Origin: Streptomyces sp. SM10
GTDB lineage: Bacteria; Actinomycetota; Actinomycetes; Streptomycetales; Streptomycetaceae
DNA length: 54,401 nt
Direction: 5' to 3'
Assembly: GCF_002910915.1 (NCBI RefSeq)
Contig: NZ_NEUF01000122.1
Coordinates: 1 to 54,401 of the forward strand
Shown: positions 40,728-49,543 of the stretch, piece by piece
Position numbering within the stretch: the stretch's first letter is position 1
How the letters are laid out: each line of letters starts with the position of its first letter
The notes under the pieces: model-generated
The model's database searches: none
Told to the model about the DNA's origin: nothing
The model's input: only the letters and a program-made list of their open reading frames with translations
Program-made: the position numbers and the translations under genes

Positions 40728-42260
40728 TCAGGCCTCCGGGTAGCGGCGCGGTGTCCAGACGATCTGCCGCCCGTCGCCCCGGTGCACCCACCGCGTCTGC
40801 GAGGAGCCGACGATGAGGATCGTCCGCATGTCCACCTCCATCGGGTCCAGATCGGCCAGCCGCACCGTCCGTACGCTCTCCGTCGGGCCCCCGACATCGC
40901 GGCCGAGCACCACGGGCGTGTCCGGCGAGCGGTGCTCCAGGAGCAGGTCACGGGCCTTGCCGACCTGCCAGGTCCGGCTGCGGGAACCGGGGTTGTACAG
41001 CGCCATCACCAGGTCGGCCGTGGCCGCCGCGCGCAGCCGCTCGGCGATGACCTCCCACGGCTTGAGCCGGTCGGAGAGGGAGAGGGTGGCGTAGTCGTGG
41101 CCGAGCGGCGCCCCGGCCCGGGCGGCGGCGGCGTTGGCCGCGGTCACCCCGGGAAGCACCCGCACCGGGATCTCCGTGTACGCGTCCTGGGAGGCCACTT
41201 CCAGCACGGCCGTCGCCATCGCGAAGACCCCGGGGTCGCCCCCGGAGACCACGGCCACCCGGCGTCCCCTGCGGGCGAGGTCGAGGGCGAATTCGGCGCG
41301 CTCCGACTCGACCTTGTTGTCGGAGCCGTGGCGCTGCTGACCGGGCCGGACCGGCACCCTGTCCAGATACGTCGTGTAGCCGACCACGTCGTCGGCGGCG
41401 GCCAGCGCCCCACGGGTCTCGGGCGTCAGCCACAGCGGGCCGGCCGGTCCGGTGCCCACCACGACGACCTCGCCAGGGCCCGTGCCCGCAGCGGGTGAGG
41501 GCCGGGGCGCGTCGATCCGGCTGGGCAGCACGGCGACCGCGAAGTAGGGGACCGAGTCCGGGTCGGTGTCCGCCAGTTCGCCGGTCCGCTCCCCGGCCAT
41601 GGTGGCGCGCTCGACGTAACGGGCCTCGGGCAGCCGCCCGGACGCCTCGAACGCCCGGCGTACGGCTGGGAACGTCCGCCCCAGCTTCATCACCACGGCC
41701 GAGTCGGTGGCCGCCAGACGCGCCGTCAGCTCCTCCTCCGGCAGGGTGCCCGGCAGGATCGTCAGCACCTCCTCGGCCTCCACGAGGGGGGTGCCGAGAC
41801 GGGCGGCGGCGGCGCTGACCGAGGTGACACCGGGGATGACCTCGGTCGCGTAACGGTCCGCGAGCCGCTTGTGCATGTGCTGGTAGGAGCCGTAGAAGAG
41901 CGGGTCGCCCTCGGCGAGCACCGCGACGGTGCGCCCGGCGTCGAGGTGTACCGCGAGGCGGGCGGCGGCCTCGGCGTAGAACTCGTCCAACGCGCCCCGG
42001 TAGCCCCCCGGGTGGTCCGTGGTCTCCGTCGTGACGGGGTAGACCAGGGCCTCCTCGATGTGGTCCGGGCGGATGTACCGCTCCGCGATCGAGCGGGCGA
42101 TGGAGCGGCCGTGCCGGGCGGAGTGGTAGGCGACGACGTCGGCCTCGCCGATGATCTCCACGGCCCGCACGGTCATCAGCGCCGGGTCGCCGGGGCCGAG
42201 CCCGACCCCGTACAGCCGGCCCGTGCCGGTGGTGCCGTCGGTCCCCTGCTGCTCGGGCAT
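40728..42260 (-). CDS. cobIJ: Precorrin-2 C20- / precorrin-3B C17-methyltransferase fusion
   Basis: A 510-aa fusion of two tetrapyrrole methylases. Residues about 12-245 are CobI (LYGVGLGPGDPALMTVRAVE, VLAEGDPLFYGSYQHMHKRL, VIPGVTSVSAAAARLGTPL), which methylates C20. Residues about 262-500 are CobJ (VVVVGTGPAGPLWLTPETRG, VSGGDPGVFAMATAVLEV, VLPGVTAANAAAARAGAPLG, DLVMALYNPGSRSRTWQVGK), which methylates C17 and contracts the ring. The same fusion occurs in mycobacteria. The ATG lies two bases after the cobH stop, so translation is coupled. Confidence 0.94.
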   Translation of the reverse strand: MPEQQGTDGTTGTGRLYGVGLGPGDPALMTVRAVEIIGEADVVAYHSARHGRSIARSIAERYIRPDHIEEALVYPVTTETTDHPGGYRGALDEFYAEAAARLAVHLDAGRTVAVLAEGDPLFYGSYQHMHKRLADRYATEVIPGVTSVSAAAARLGTPLVEAEEVLTILPGTLPEEELTARLAATDSAVVMKLGRTFPAVRRAFEASGRLPEARYVERATMAGERTGELADTDPDSVPYFAVAVLPSRIDAPRPSPAAGTGPGEVVVVGTGPAGPLWLTPETRGALAAADDVVGYTTYLDRVPVRPGQQRHGSDNKVESERAEFALDLARRGRRVAVVSGGDPGVFAMATAVLEVASQDAYTEIPVRVLPGVTAANAAAARAGAPLGHDYATLSLSDRLKPWEVIAERLRAAATADLVMALYNPGSRSRTWQVGKARDLLLEHRSPDTPVVLGRDVGGPTESVRTVRLADLDPMEVDMRTILIVGSSQTRWVHRGDGRQIVWTPRRYPEA

Positions 42261-42262
42261 GG

Positions 42263-42889
42263 TCACTCCTCCTCGCTGGCGATCGCGTTGAGGGCGGCGG
42301 CGGCGATGGCACTGCCCCCGCGCCTTCCCCGTACGACGAGGTGCTCCAGCCCGGACGGGTGCGCGGCCAGGGCTTCCTTGGACTCGGCGGCCCCGATGAA
42401 GCCGACGGGCACACCGATGACCGCGGCGGGCCGGGGGGCGCCCTCCTCGATCATCTCCAGCAGCCGGAAGAGCGCGGTGGGCGCGTTGCCGACGGCGACG
42501 ACGGCCCCCTCCATCCGGTCCCGCCACAGCTCCAGGGCGGCGGCGCTGCGGGTGGTGCCGAGCTCCGCGGCCAGTCCGGGGACGGAGGGGTCGGACAGGG
42601 TGCAGATGACCTCGTTGTCGGCGGGCAGCCGCTTGCGGGTGACCCCGCTGGCGACCATCGCCACGTCGCACAGGATCGGCGCGCCTGAGCGCAGGGCGGC
42701 GCGGGCGTCGGCCACCGCGTTCGGGGAGAAGACGAGGTCGCGTACGAGGTCGACCATGCCGCAGGCGTGGATCATGCGGACGGCCACCTGGCTCACATCG
42801 GCGGGCAGCCCTGCCAGATCCGCCTCCGCGCGGATGGTGGCGAAGGACTGGCGGTAGATCGCCGGTCCGTCCTTCTCGTACTGGTGCAC
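42263..42889 (-). CDS. cobH: Precorrin-8X methylmutase
   Basis: Moves the C11 methyl to C12 to give hydrogenobyrinate. The 208-aa protein shows [20 protein letters not shown] (residues 11-30), [20 protein letters not shown] (about 35-54, with the catalytic His), [19 protein letters not shown] and [20 protein letters not shown]. The start is GTG at 42889. It lies downstream of cobG (61 bp gap) and just upstream of cobIJ, forming a cobG-cobH-cobIJ unit. Confidence 0.94.
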   Translation of the reverse strand: MHQYEKDGPAIYRQSFATIRAEADLAGLPADVSQVAVRMIHACGMVDLVRDLVFSPNAVADARAALRSGAPILCDVAMVASGVTRKRLPADNEVICTLSDPSVPGLAAELGTTRSAAALELWRDRMEGAVVAVGNAPTALFRLLEMIEEGAPRPAAVIGVPVGFIGAAESKEALAAHPSGLEHLVVRGRRGGSAIAAAALNAIASEEE

Positions 42890-42950
42890 AGTGCTGTCGC
42901 TTTCTTCATCGGACAGGTCGAATGAGTTGAACAGAGGTGATACGTGCTGG

Positions 42951-44240
42951 TCAGGGGTGCGAGCCCCGGGCCGTCGCCACAGCGGCCGCGAGCGCCGCCG
43001 GGTCGTCCCGGGCCGTCACCGCCCCGGTCGTCCGGTCCCCCCGCACATGGGAGATCCGGTGTCCGTCGGAGGTGGCGACCACGTCGATCCACTCCCCGCG
43101 CGGGTGGCCGCACCGGCGTTCGCACCCGGACCAGTACACAGGGAGCCGGCCGACCGGTCCGAGGGCGGCCCCCGCCTCGGCCCGCACGTCTGCCAGCGAC
43201 TTCGCGCAGCCGGGACGCCCGATGCAGGCCCCCACCCCGGCCCACGGGGAGCCGGGCCCGGTGATCAGCCCGGCCGTGGAGAGCTCGCCGAGAAGGCCGT
43301 CCGCGCGCTCGGGCGCGATCCCGGTGACCACGGCACCGCGCCACGGGGTGAGCCGCAGTCCGCCGGCGCCCGACAGCAGCCGCCACTGATCCGGGCCCAG
43401 CCGTCCCAGCGGTACGCCGACGGAGAGCGCGGCCTCGCGGTGGGGTCCGGGGACGGGGCCGTGTGCCGGCGGGAGCCCTTCGAGGGGGCGAGGGCGCCGG
43501 TCCGGGGAGACGGAGAGGCCGGCCTCCCGCAGCCGGTGCGCGACCTCTGCGGGGAGGGCCTCCGCCGCCGCGCCCGGCAGGTCCTTCACACGCCAGGCGC
43601 CGGTGTCCTGTGCCGCGTCCAGGAAGGCTCCGGCGGCGATCGACGCGGCCCGGGGGCCGTCGGAGGCGGGCACCCGCAGGACGGCGTCACCGCTTCCGAC
43701 GCGCAGCAGGGCGCTGCCGTCATCGTGGCCGAGGAGAGCGAGGTCGGCGCCGAGGGCGTCCACGTCGCCGCGGCCGTCGTCGAGCGCGAAGAGAAAACGT
43801 CCGGAGAGCGCCGTCGTACGGTCGCTTCCGCAGAGGAGCCGGTCCAGTTCGGCCAGCCATGGTCCGACGTCGGCGGACCCGAGGCCGTCGAGCCCGGAGA
43901 GCGGGGACGCGACCACGTTGCGTACCCGTTCATGACGTGCGGACGGCAGCAGTCCGGCCCGGTCCAGCAGCGCGGCCAGCTCGGCGCCGCACTCCGGAGC
44001 GAGCCCGCGCAACTGCACGTTTCCACGGGAGGTGAGATGCAACTCACCGTCGCCGAAGCGCCCGGCGGCCCGCCCGAGGACCACGGCCTGATGGGGGGTC
44101 AGCACCCCGCCGGGTATCCGGACCCGCGCCAGCGCACCGTCGTCCGCCCGGTGCAGGCGCAGCGCGCCGGGGCAGGCGTCACCGCTGCTCCGGGCACACG
44201 CGTCGCCCGGGGACCGGGGAGGAAGGGGGGAGGCCGACAT
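42951..44240 (-). CDS. cobG: Precorrin-3B synthase
   Basis: Hydroxylates precorrin-3A with O2. The 429-aa protein is built like sulfite/nitrite reductases: [20 protein letters not shown] near the N-terminus, [14 protein letters not shown] (siroheme-fold motif, about 72-85), and the 4Fe-4S cysteines in [20 protein letters not shown] and [16 protein letters not shown]. Two starts are possible: ATG 44252 and ATG 44240. The latter is preceded at seven bases by TATGCT, a possible -10 for a leaderless message. It is divergent from cobN. Confidence 0.92.
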   Translation of the reverse strand: MSASPLPPRSPGDACARSSGDACPGALRLHRADDGALARVRIPGGVLTPHQAVVLGRAAGRFGDGELHLTSRGNVQLRGLAPECGAELAALLDRAGLLPSARHERVRNVVASPLSGLDGLGSADVGPWLAELDRLLCGSDRTTALSGRFLFALDDGRGDVDALGADLALLGHDDGSALLRVGSGDAVLRVPASDGPRAASIAAGAFLDAAQDTGAWRVKDLPGAAAEALPAEVAHRLREAGLSVSPDRRPRPLEGLPPAHGPVPGPHREAALSVGVPLGRLGPDQWRLLSGAGGLRLTPWRGAVVTGIAPERADGLLGELSTAGLITGPGSPWAGVGACIGRPGCAKSLADVRAEAGAALGPVGRLPVYWSGCERRCGHPRGEWIDVVATSDGHRISHVRGDRTTGAVTARDDPAALAAAVATARGSHP

Positions 44241-44280
44241 GGCGGCGAGCATACCGACCGTGACCGTGGCCCACCCCTAC

Positions 44281-44293
44281 GGTCACTGTGACC
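44281..44293. promoter_or_regulatory. Palindrome GGTCACTGTGACC between cobG and cobN
   Basis: A perfect 13-bp palindrome; another GTGACC half-site lies at 44260-44265. It sits upstream of cobG and about 70 bp before the cobN -10, so a protein bound here could affect both. No binding protein is known to me. Confidence 0.45.
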
Positions 44294-44362
44294 TACGGGA
44301 CATCCGCTCCGGCTTCCGGCCAGGGGCGGGGGCCGTCTGGTCAGGACCCCCTACCCCCCGCC

Positions 44363-44368
44363 TACTAT
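44363..44368 (+). promoter_or_regulatory. Candidate cobN promoter -10
   Basis: TACTAT lies just before the riboswitch begins, so transcription would start around 44375 and include the whole aptamer. A clear -35 is not seen. Confidence 0.5.
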
Positions 44369-44371
44369 GCC

Positions 44372-44497
44372 TGGTGGCGGTCCGTTCGGTCTGCCATCGC
44401 CAGACGGCGACACGGAGGAAGCCCGGTGAGATTCCGGCGCGGTCCCGCCACTGTGAGCCCGGTCCACGACCGGGCGAGTCAGGAACTCCTGCCGTCC
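44372..44497 (+). ncRNA. Cobalamin (B12) riboswitch
   Basis: The conserved aptamer core is present: GGAGGAAGCCCGGTGAGATT (44415-44434), CCGGCGCGGTCCCGCCACTG with the B12 box GCCACTG (44447-44453), and GAGTCAGGAACTCCTGCC (44476-44493). The segment after it can fold as GTCC/GGAC around a GC-rich loop and lies just before the cobN ribosome binding site GAGGAAGG, so control is probably at translation initiation. Adenosylcobalamin would switch cobN off. Confidence 0.93.
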
Positions 44498-44542
44498 GAC
44501 ACCGCCCGGGGCGTGGACACCCCGAGGAAGGGCTGACGCCGC

Positions 44543-47500
44543 ATGATCCTGCTCCTGTCGACGTCCGACACCGACCTGCTCAGCGCCCGCGCCTCCGGCG
44601 GCCCGGTCGGCTTCCGCTACGCGAATCCGTCCCGGCTCTCCGTGGAGGACCTGCCGCAGCTCCTGGAGGGCACGGACCTCGTCGTCGTACGCCTCCTCGG
44701 CGGTGTCCGCGCCTGGCAGGAGGGGCTGGACCAGGTGCTGGCCACCGGTCGCCCGGTCGTCGTCCTCACCGGTGAACAGGCCCCCGACGCCCAGCTGATG
44801 GCCGCCTCCACCGTTCCCATCGGCATCGCGGCCGAGGCGCACGCCTACCTCGCGCACGGGGGTCCCGCCAACCTGGAGCAGCTGGCCCGCTTCCTCTCCG
44901 ACACCGTGCTGCTCACCGGCCACGGCTTCGAGCCGCCCGCGCCCGCCCCCGCCTGGGGCCCGCTGGAGCGGACCGCCCGTGAGGTCACCGGCCCCACGGT
45001 CGCGGTGCTCTACTACCGCGCCCACCACATGAGCGGGAACACCGCGTTCGTCGAGGCGCTCTGCACGGCCGTGGAGGACGCCGGCGCACGCCCCCTCCCG
45101 CTGTACGTCGCCTCGCTCCGCACACCCGAGCCCGAACTCATCGACGAACTCCGCGCCGCCGACGCCATCGTGACCACGGTCCTCGCCGCGGGCGGCACCA
45201 AGCCCGCCACCGCGTCGGCGGGCGGCGACGACGAGTCCTGGGACGCGGGCGCCCTCACCGGCCTCGACGTCCCCGTCCTCCAGGCGCTCTGCCTCACCAG
45301 CCCCCGCGCCGCCTGGGAGGAGAACGACGAGGGCGTCTCCCCGCTGGACGCGGCCACCCAGATCGCTGTTCCCGAGTTCGACGGCCGCCTGATCACCGTG
45401 CCGTTCTCCTTCAAGGAGATCGACGAGGACGGCCTGCCCGCCTACGTCGCCGACCCCGAGCGCGCCGCCCGGGTCGCCGGGATCGCCGTACGCCATGCCC
45501 GGCTCCGCCACATCCCGGCCGCCGAGAAGAAGATCGCGCTGGTCCTGTCGGCGTACCCGACCAAGCACTCCCGCATCGGCAACGCGGTCGGCCTCGACAC
45601 CCCCGCCAGCGCCGTCGCCCTGCTGCGCAGGCTCCGGGCGGAGGGCTACGACTTCGGCCCCGAGGAGGAGATCCCGGGCCTGGTCTCCGGCGACGGCGAC
45701 GAGCTGATCTACGCGCTCATCGAGGCCGGCGGCCACGACCAGGAGTGGCTCACCGAGGAGCAGCTGGCCCGCAATCCGGTCCGCGTCCCCGCCGCCGACT
45801 ACCGCCGCTGGTTCGCCACGCTCCCCGCCGAACTCACCGCGGCCGTCGAGGAGCACTGGGGCCCGGCGCCCGGCGAGATGTTCGTCGACCGGTCCCGCAA
45901 CCCGGAGGGCGACATCGTGCTCGCCGCCCTGCGCCGCGGCAACCTGCTGATCCTCATCCAGCCGCCGCGCGGCTTCGGCGAGAACCCGATCGCGATCTAC
46001 CACGACCCCGATCTGCCGCCCTCGCACCACTACCTGGCCGCCTACCGCTGGATCGCCGCGTCCGCCGAGGACAACGGCTTCGGTGCCGACGCGATGATCC
46101 ACCTCGGCAAGCACGGCAACCTGGAGTGGCTGCCCGGCAAGAACGCCGGCCTCTCCGCCGCCTGCGGCCCCGACGCCGCGCTGGGCGACCTGCCGCTGGT
46201 CTACCCCTTCCTGGTCAACGACCCGGGCGAGGGCACCCAGGCCAAGCGCCGGGTGCACGCGACCCTGGTCGACCACCTCGTGCCGCCGATGGCCCGCGCC
46301 GACAGCTACGGCGACATCGCGCGGCTGGAGCAACTCCTCGACGAGCACGCCCAGATCGCCGCGATGGACCCGGCCAAGCTGCCGGCCGTCCGCGCCCAGA
46401 TCTGGACCCTCATCCAGGCCGCGAAGCTCGACCACGACCTGGGCCTGGAGGACCGGCCGGAGGACGAGGGCTTCGACGAATTCATCATGCATCTCGACGG
46501 CTGGCTCTGTGAGATCAAGGACGTCCAGATCCGCGACGGCCTGCACGTCCTCGGCAGCGCCCCTGCCGGGAACGACCGCGTCAACCTGGTCCTGGCCGTC
46601 CTGCGCGCCCGGCAGATCTGGGGCGGCACGTCCTCGCTGCCCGGCCTGCGCGAGGCGCTCGGCCTGGACGAGTCGGCGGCCACCCGCACCGCAGCCGACG
46701 CGACCGAGGAGCAGGCCCGCGCCCTCGTCCAGGCGATGGACGACGCGGACTGGGACCCGGCCGCCGTCGCCGGTGTGGCGGCGGGGCTCCCGGAGGCCGT
46801 CGCCGACATCCTCGACTTCGCGGCCCGCGAGGTCGTGCCCCGGCTCGCCGCGACGACCGACGAGCTCGACCACGCGGTCCACGCGCTGAACGGCGGCTTC
46901 GTCCCCGCCGGCCCTTCCGGCTCCCCGCTCCGCGGCCTCGTCAACGTCCTGCCGACCGGCCGGAACTTCTACTCGGTCGACCCGAAGGCCGTCCCCTCCC
47001 GCCTCGCCTGGGAGACCGGCCAGGCACTCGCGGACTCGCTCCTGGAGCGCTACCGCGCCGACAACGGTGAGTGGCCCACCTCCGTCGGCCTCTCCCTGTG
47101 GGGCACCAGCGCGATGCGCACCGCCGGCGACGACATCGCCGAGGCCTTCGCCCTGCTCGGCGTGCGCCCCGTCTGGGACGACGCCTCCCGCCGGGTCACC
47201 GGCCTGGAGCCGATCCCGTACGAGGAGCTCGGGCGGCCCCGTGTCGACGTCACGCTCCGCATCTCCGGCTTCTTCCGCGACGCCTTCCCGCACACCATCG
47301 GGCTGCTCGACGACGCCGTACGCCTCGCGGCCTCCCTCGACGAGCCCGCCGAGCGGAACTTCGTCCGTGCCCACACCCAGGCCGACCTGGCCGAACACGG
47401 CGACGAGCGGCGGGCCACCACCCGCATCTTCGGCTCCCGGCCGGGGACGTACGGCGCCGGGCTGCTCCAGCTCATCGACTCCCGCGACTGGCGCACCGAC

Positions 47501-48142
47501 GCCGACCTCGCCGAGGTGTACACGGTGTGGGGCGGCTACGCCTACGGCCGTGAGCTGGACGGACGCCCGGCCCGGGACGAGATGGAGACCGCGTACAAGC
47601 GGATCGCGGTGGCGGCGAAGAACACCGACACCCGCGAGCACGACATCGCGGACTCGGACGACTACTTCCAGTACCACGGCGGCATGGTCGCGGCCGTACG
47701 CGCGCTGAAGGGCACCGCTCCCGAGGCGTACATCGGCGACTCGACCCGCCCCGAGACGGTCCGCACCCGCACTCTGGTCGAGGAGACGTCCCGGGTCTTC
47801 CGCGCGCGCGTGGTCAACCCGAAGTGGATCGAGGCGATGCGCCGCCACGGCTACAAGGGCGCCTTCGAGCTCGCCGCGACGGTCGACTACCTCTTCGGGT
47901 ACGACGCCACGACGGGTGTGGTCGCGGACTGGATGTACGACAAGCTGACCGAGACGTACGTCCTGGACCCGGCGAACCGTGAATTCCTCCAGCAGGCCAA
48001 CCCGTGGGCGCTCCACGGCATCGCGGAGCGCCTCCTGGAAGCCGAGTCCCGGGGGATGTGGGCCAAGCCCGACCCGGCGGTCCTCGAAGCGCTGCGCCAG
48101 GTGTTCCTGGAGACCGAGGGTGACCTGGAGGGCGAGGACTGA
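44543..48142 (+). CDS. cobN: Cobaltochelatase subunit CobN
   Basis: Inserts cobalt into hydrogenobyrinate a,c-diamide, using ATP hydrolysed by partner subunits. The 1199-aa protein is full length. Marks include ERTAREVTGPTVAVLYYRAH near residue 135, IALVLSAYPTKHSRIGNAVG (about 331-350), ADAMIHLGKHGNLEWLPGKN (about 515-535), NRVNLVLA-type and VNVLPTGRNFYSVDPKAVPS (about 795-815), and DYLFGYDATTGVVADWMYDK near the end. The first codons follow the B12 riboswitch with GAGGAAGG upstream. The chelatase ATPase genes that usually follow are not here; a terminator comes 3 bp after the stop. Confidence 0.96.
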   Translation: MILLLSTSDTDLLSARASGGPVGFRYANPSRLSVEDLPQLLEGTDLVVVRLLGGVRAWQEGLDQVLATGRPVVVLTGEQAPDAQLMAASTVPIGIAAEAHAYLAHGGPANLEQLARFLSDTVLLTGHGFEPPAPAPAWGPLERTAREVTGPTVAVLYYRAHHMSGNTAFVEALCTAVEDAGARPLPLYVASLRTPEPELIDELRAADAIVTTVLAAGGTKPATASAGGDDESWDAGALTGLDVPVLQALCLTSPRAAWEENDEGVSPLDAATQIAVPEFDGRLITVPFSFKEIDEDGLPAYVADPERAARVAGIAVRHARLRHIPAAEKKIALVLSAYPTKHSRIGNAVGLDTPASAVALLRRLRAEGYDFGPEEEIPGLVSGDGDELIYALIEAGGHDQEWLTEEQLARNPVRVPAADYRRWFATLPAELTAAVEEHWGPAPGEMFVDRSRNPEGDIVLAALRRGNLLILIQPPRGFGENPIAIYHDPDLPPSHHYLAAYRWIAASAEDNGFGADAMIHLGKHGNLEWLPGKNAGLSAACGPDAALGDLPLVYPFLVNDPGEGTQAKRRVHATLVDHLVPPMARADSYGDIARLEQLLDEHAQIAAMDPAKLPAVRAQIWTLIQAAKLDHDLGLEDRPEDEGFDEFIMHLDGWLCEIKDVQIRDGLHVLGSAPAGNDRVNLVLAVLRARQIWGGTSSLPGLREALGLDESAATRTAADATEEQARALVQAMDDADWDPAAVAGVAAGLPEAVADILDFAAREVVPRLAATTDELDHAVHALNGGFVPAGPSGSPLRGLVNVLPTGRNFYSVDPKAVPSRLAWETGQALADSLLERYRADNGEWPTSVGLSLWGTSAMRTAGDDIAEAFALLGVRPVWDDASRRVTGLEPIPYEELGRPRVDVTLRISGFFRDAFPHTIGLLDDAVRLAASLDEPAERNFVRAHTQADLAEHGDERRATTRIFGSRPGTYGAGLLQLIDSRDWRTDADLAEVYTVWGGYAYGRELDGRPARDEMETAYKRIAVAAKNTDTREHDIADSDDYFQYHGGMVAAVRALKGTAPEAYIGDSTRPETVRTRTLVEETSRVFRARVVNPKWIEAMRRHGYKGAFELAATVDYLFGYDATTGVVADWMYDKLTETYVLDPANREFLQQANPWALHGIAERLLEAESRGMWAKPDPAVLEALRQVFLETEGDLEGED

Positions 48143-48144
48143 GA

Positions 48145-48182
48145 CGCGCACCGGCCGGGGGAGCTCCCCTGGCCGGTGCGCG
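48145..48182. terminator. Terminator after cobN
   Basis: GCGCACCGGCC (48146-48156) pairs perfectly with GGCCGGTGCGC (48171-48181). It sits directly after the cobN stop codon. Confidence 0.75.
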
Positions 48183-48228
48183 TCCGCTCCGCCTTGCTGC
48201 CCCCGGGAAGCGGGTCCAAGCTTGAAGT

Positions 48229-48978
48229 ATGGGTGACCTAGCGGGCCACGCGCCTCTCCCCTCTGTGCAGCACGCGTTCCGCTTGATGGAAGCCGTGGCG
48301 GCACACGCGGGCGGTGCGCCCGCGCACGAACTGGCGCGGCAGACCGGTCTGCCGCCGGAAACGGCCCAGGAAGTGCTGCGGGCGCTCACGCAGGACGGCT
48401 ACCTCCGCAGGAACGAGGACGGCGGCTTCGTCCTGGGCGACAAGCTGCACGACGGGCACTCCGCGCAGGATCTGGTGAGCCGCTTCCGTCCCGCCCTCGC
48501 CTCGCTGCGCAACGATGTGTCGGCCGCCGCCTACCTCACCTTCTACGAGGAGGGTGAGATCCGGATCGCCGAGATCGTCGACAGCCCGAAGACGCCCAGG
48601 GTCGACCTCTGGGTGGGCTTCCAGGACGCCGGGCACGCCACCGCACTCGGCAAGTGCGTGCTGCGTGAACTGGACGAGGACGCACGCGGTGAGTACCTCT
48701 CGCGGCACACCCTCGCCGATCTCACGCCCCGCACGATCACGCACCGGGAGGACCTGATCCGGCAGCTCGAGGCGTCGGTGTCGGCCCCGGTGGTCATGGA
48801 CCGGGAGGAGTACGACCTCGGCACGGTGTGCATCGCGGTGCCGGTGCGCAGCGGTGACAGGCTCGGCTCGCTCGGCGTCTCCTTCCGGGCCGACCGGATG
48901 TACCGCACCAGTCAGGTCCGCGAGAGCCTGCTGTCGTCGGCGGCCCGTGTGACCAGGGACATCGCCCTCGGCGGCTGA
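48229..48978 (+). CDS. IclR-family regulator
   Basis: A 249-aa transcription factor. The winged helix is SVQHAFRLMEAVAAHAGGAP, HELARQTGLPPETAQEVLRA and LTQDGYLRRNEDGGFVLGDK (residues 12-72). The IclR effector domain follows (about 80-249), with AGHATALGKCVLRELDED, LTPRTITHREDLIRQLEA and YDLGTVCIAVPVRSGDRLGS. The ligand is unknown. It has no obvious partner gene: cobN upstream is separated by a terminator, and a broken SDR gene follows. Confidence 0.88.
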   Translation: MGDLAGHAPLPSVQHAFRLMEAVAAHAGGAPAHELARQTGLPPETAQEVLRALTQDGYLRRNEDGGFVLGDKLHDGHSAQDLVSRFRPALASLRNDVSAAAYLTFYEEGEIRIAEIVDSPKTPRVDLWVGFQDAGHATALGKCVLRELDEDARGEYLSRHTLADLTPRTITHREDLIRQLEASVSAPVVMDREEYDLGTVCIAVPVRSGDRLGSLGVSFRADRMYRTSQVRESLLSSAARVTRDIALGG

Positions 48979-49038
48979 GGGGTGCCGGCGGCCCCGAGAC
49001 CCCTGCGCGCCCGTCTTGGGGCCTGCGCACGGAGCCCC

Positions 49039-49108
49039 TCAGGCGCCGTGGCCGCCGGCCGTGACCTTCCTGAGCTCGGACAGCACTTCCCTCATCACGA
49101 GCGACATC
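49039..49108 (-). pseudogene. Possible C-terminal remnant of a leftward gene
   Basis: Read leftward, the codons give MSLVMREVLSELRKVTAGGH and end with a stop at 49039. The helical, charged pattern looks like the end of a real protein, but nothing upstream continues it; the frame runs into the antisense of the SDR remnant. It may mark a deletion joint. Confidence 0.25.
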
Positions 49109-49440
49109 GCGCGGTCCACCGCCTCGACGCCGCACGGCTGTTCCGGCTCGCGGTCGAGAAGGCCCCCGCCGGGCCGGTGCTCCACGGTGCCGCGGAGGAG
49201 GGCATCGCGATCCGCGACATCGCCGAGGTCATCGGCCGTCACCCCGACGTCCCCGTCACCTCCGTGGACCCGGCGGCCGCGGAGGCGCACTTCGGCTGGG
49301 CGGCCGGGTTCATCGCCCTGGACTCCGCCGCCTCGCACACCCGCACCGCCGAGCTGCTGGACTGGCGCCCGGAGCGGCACGGCCTCGTGGAGGACCTGGA
49401 GGAGGGACACTACTTCGCCGCCCCCGCAGTCACCGGCTGA
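49098..49440 (+). pseudogene. SDR (NAD-dependent epimerase-like) gene, 5' truncated
   Basis: Only the last 110 or so codons of a short-chain dehydrogenase remain: AVHRLDAARLFRLAVEKAPA, VLHGAAEEGIAIRDIAEVIG, FGWAAGFIALDSAASHTRTA and LLDWRPERHGLVEDLEEGHY, typical of the C-terminal substrate domain of extended SDRs. The Rossmann half with the GxxGxxG motif and the YxxxK catalytic pair is missing. The frame has no usable start. It was probably lost by deletion between here and the small leftward remnant next to it. Confidence 0.7.
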
Positions 49441-49490
49441 CGTACGGCCCCGCAGGGCCCGTGCCCCGGGGGCCCCGCCGGGCACGGCCG

Positions 49491-49537
49491 GACCGGTCAG
49501 GAATCGAGAAGCGCCGGGCGCCGGGCCGCCCTACGGT
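49491..49537 (+). promoter_or_regulatory. AraC-type box and promoter of the first VOC gene
   Basis: The box ACCGGTCAGGAATCGAGAAG (49492-49511, identical over 22 bp to a second copy at 50637-50658) is followed 19 bp later by TACGGT (49532-49537), a -10 six bases before the ATG. The message would be leaderless. Confidence 0.65.
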
Positions 49538-49543
49538 CGTTCC

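Noticed and set aside
44351..48304. A 1317-codon frame antisense to cobN
   Set aside because: CobN motifs are unambiguous on the other strand, and this frame also crosses the riboswitch and a terminator.
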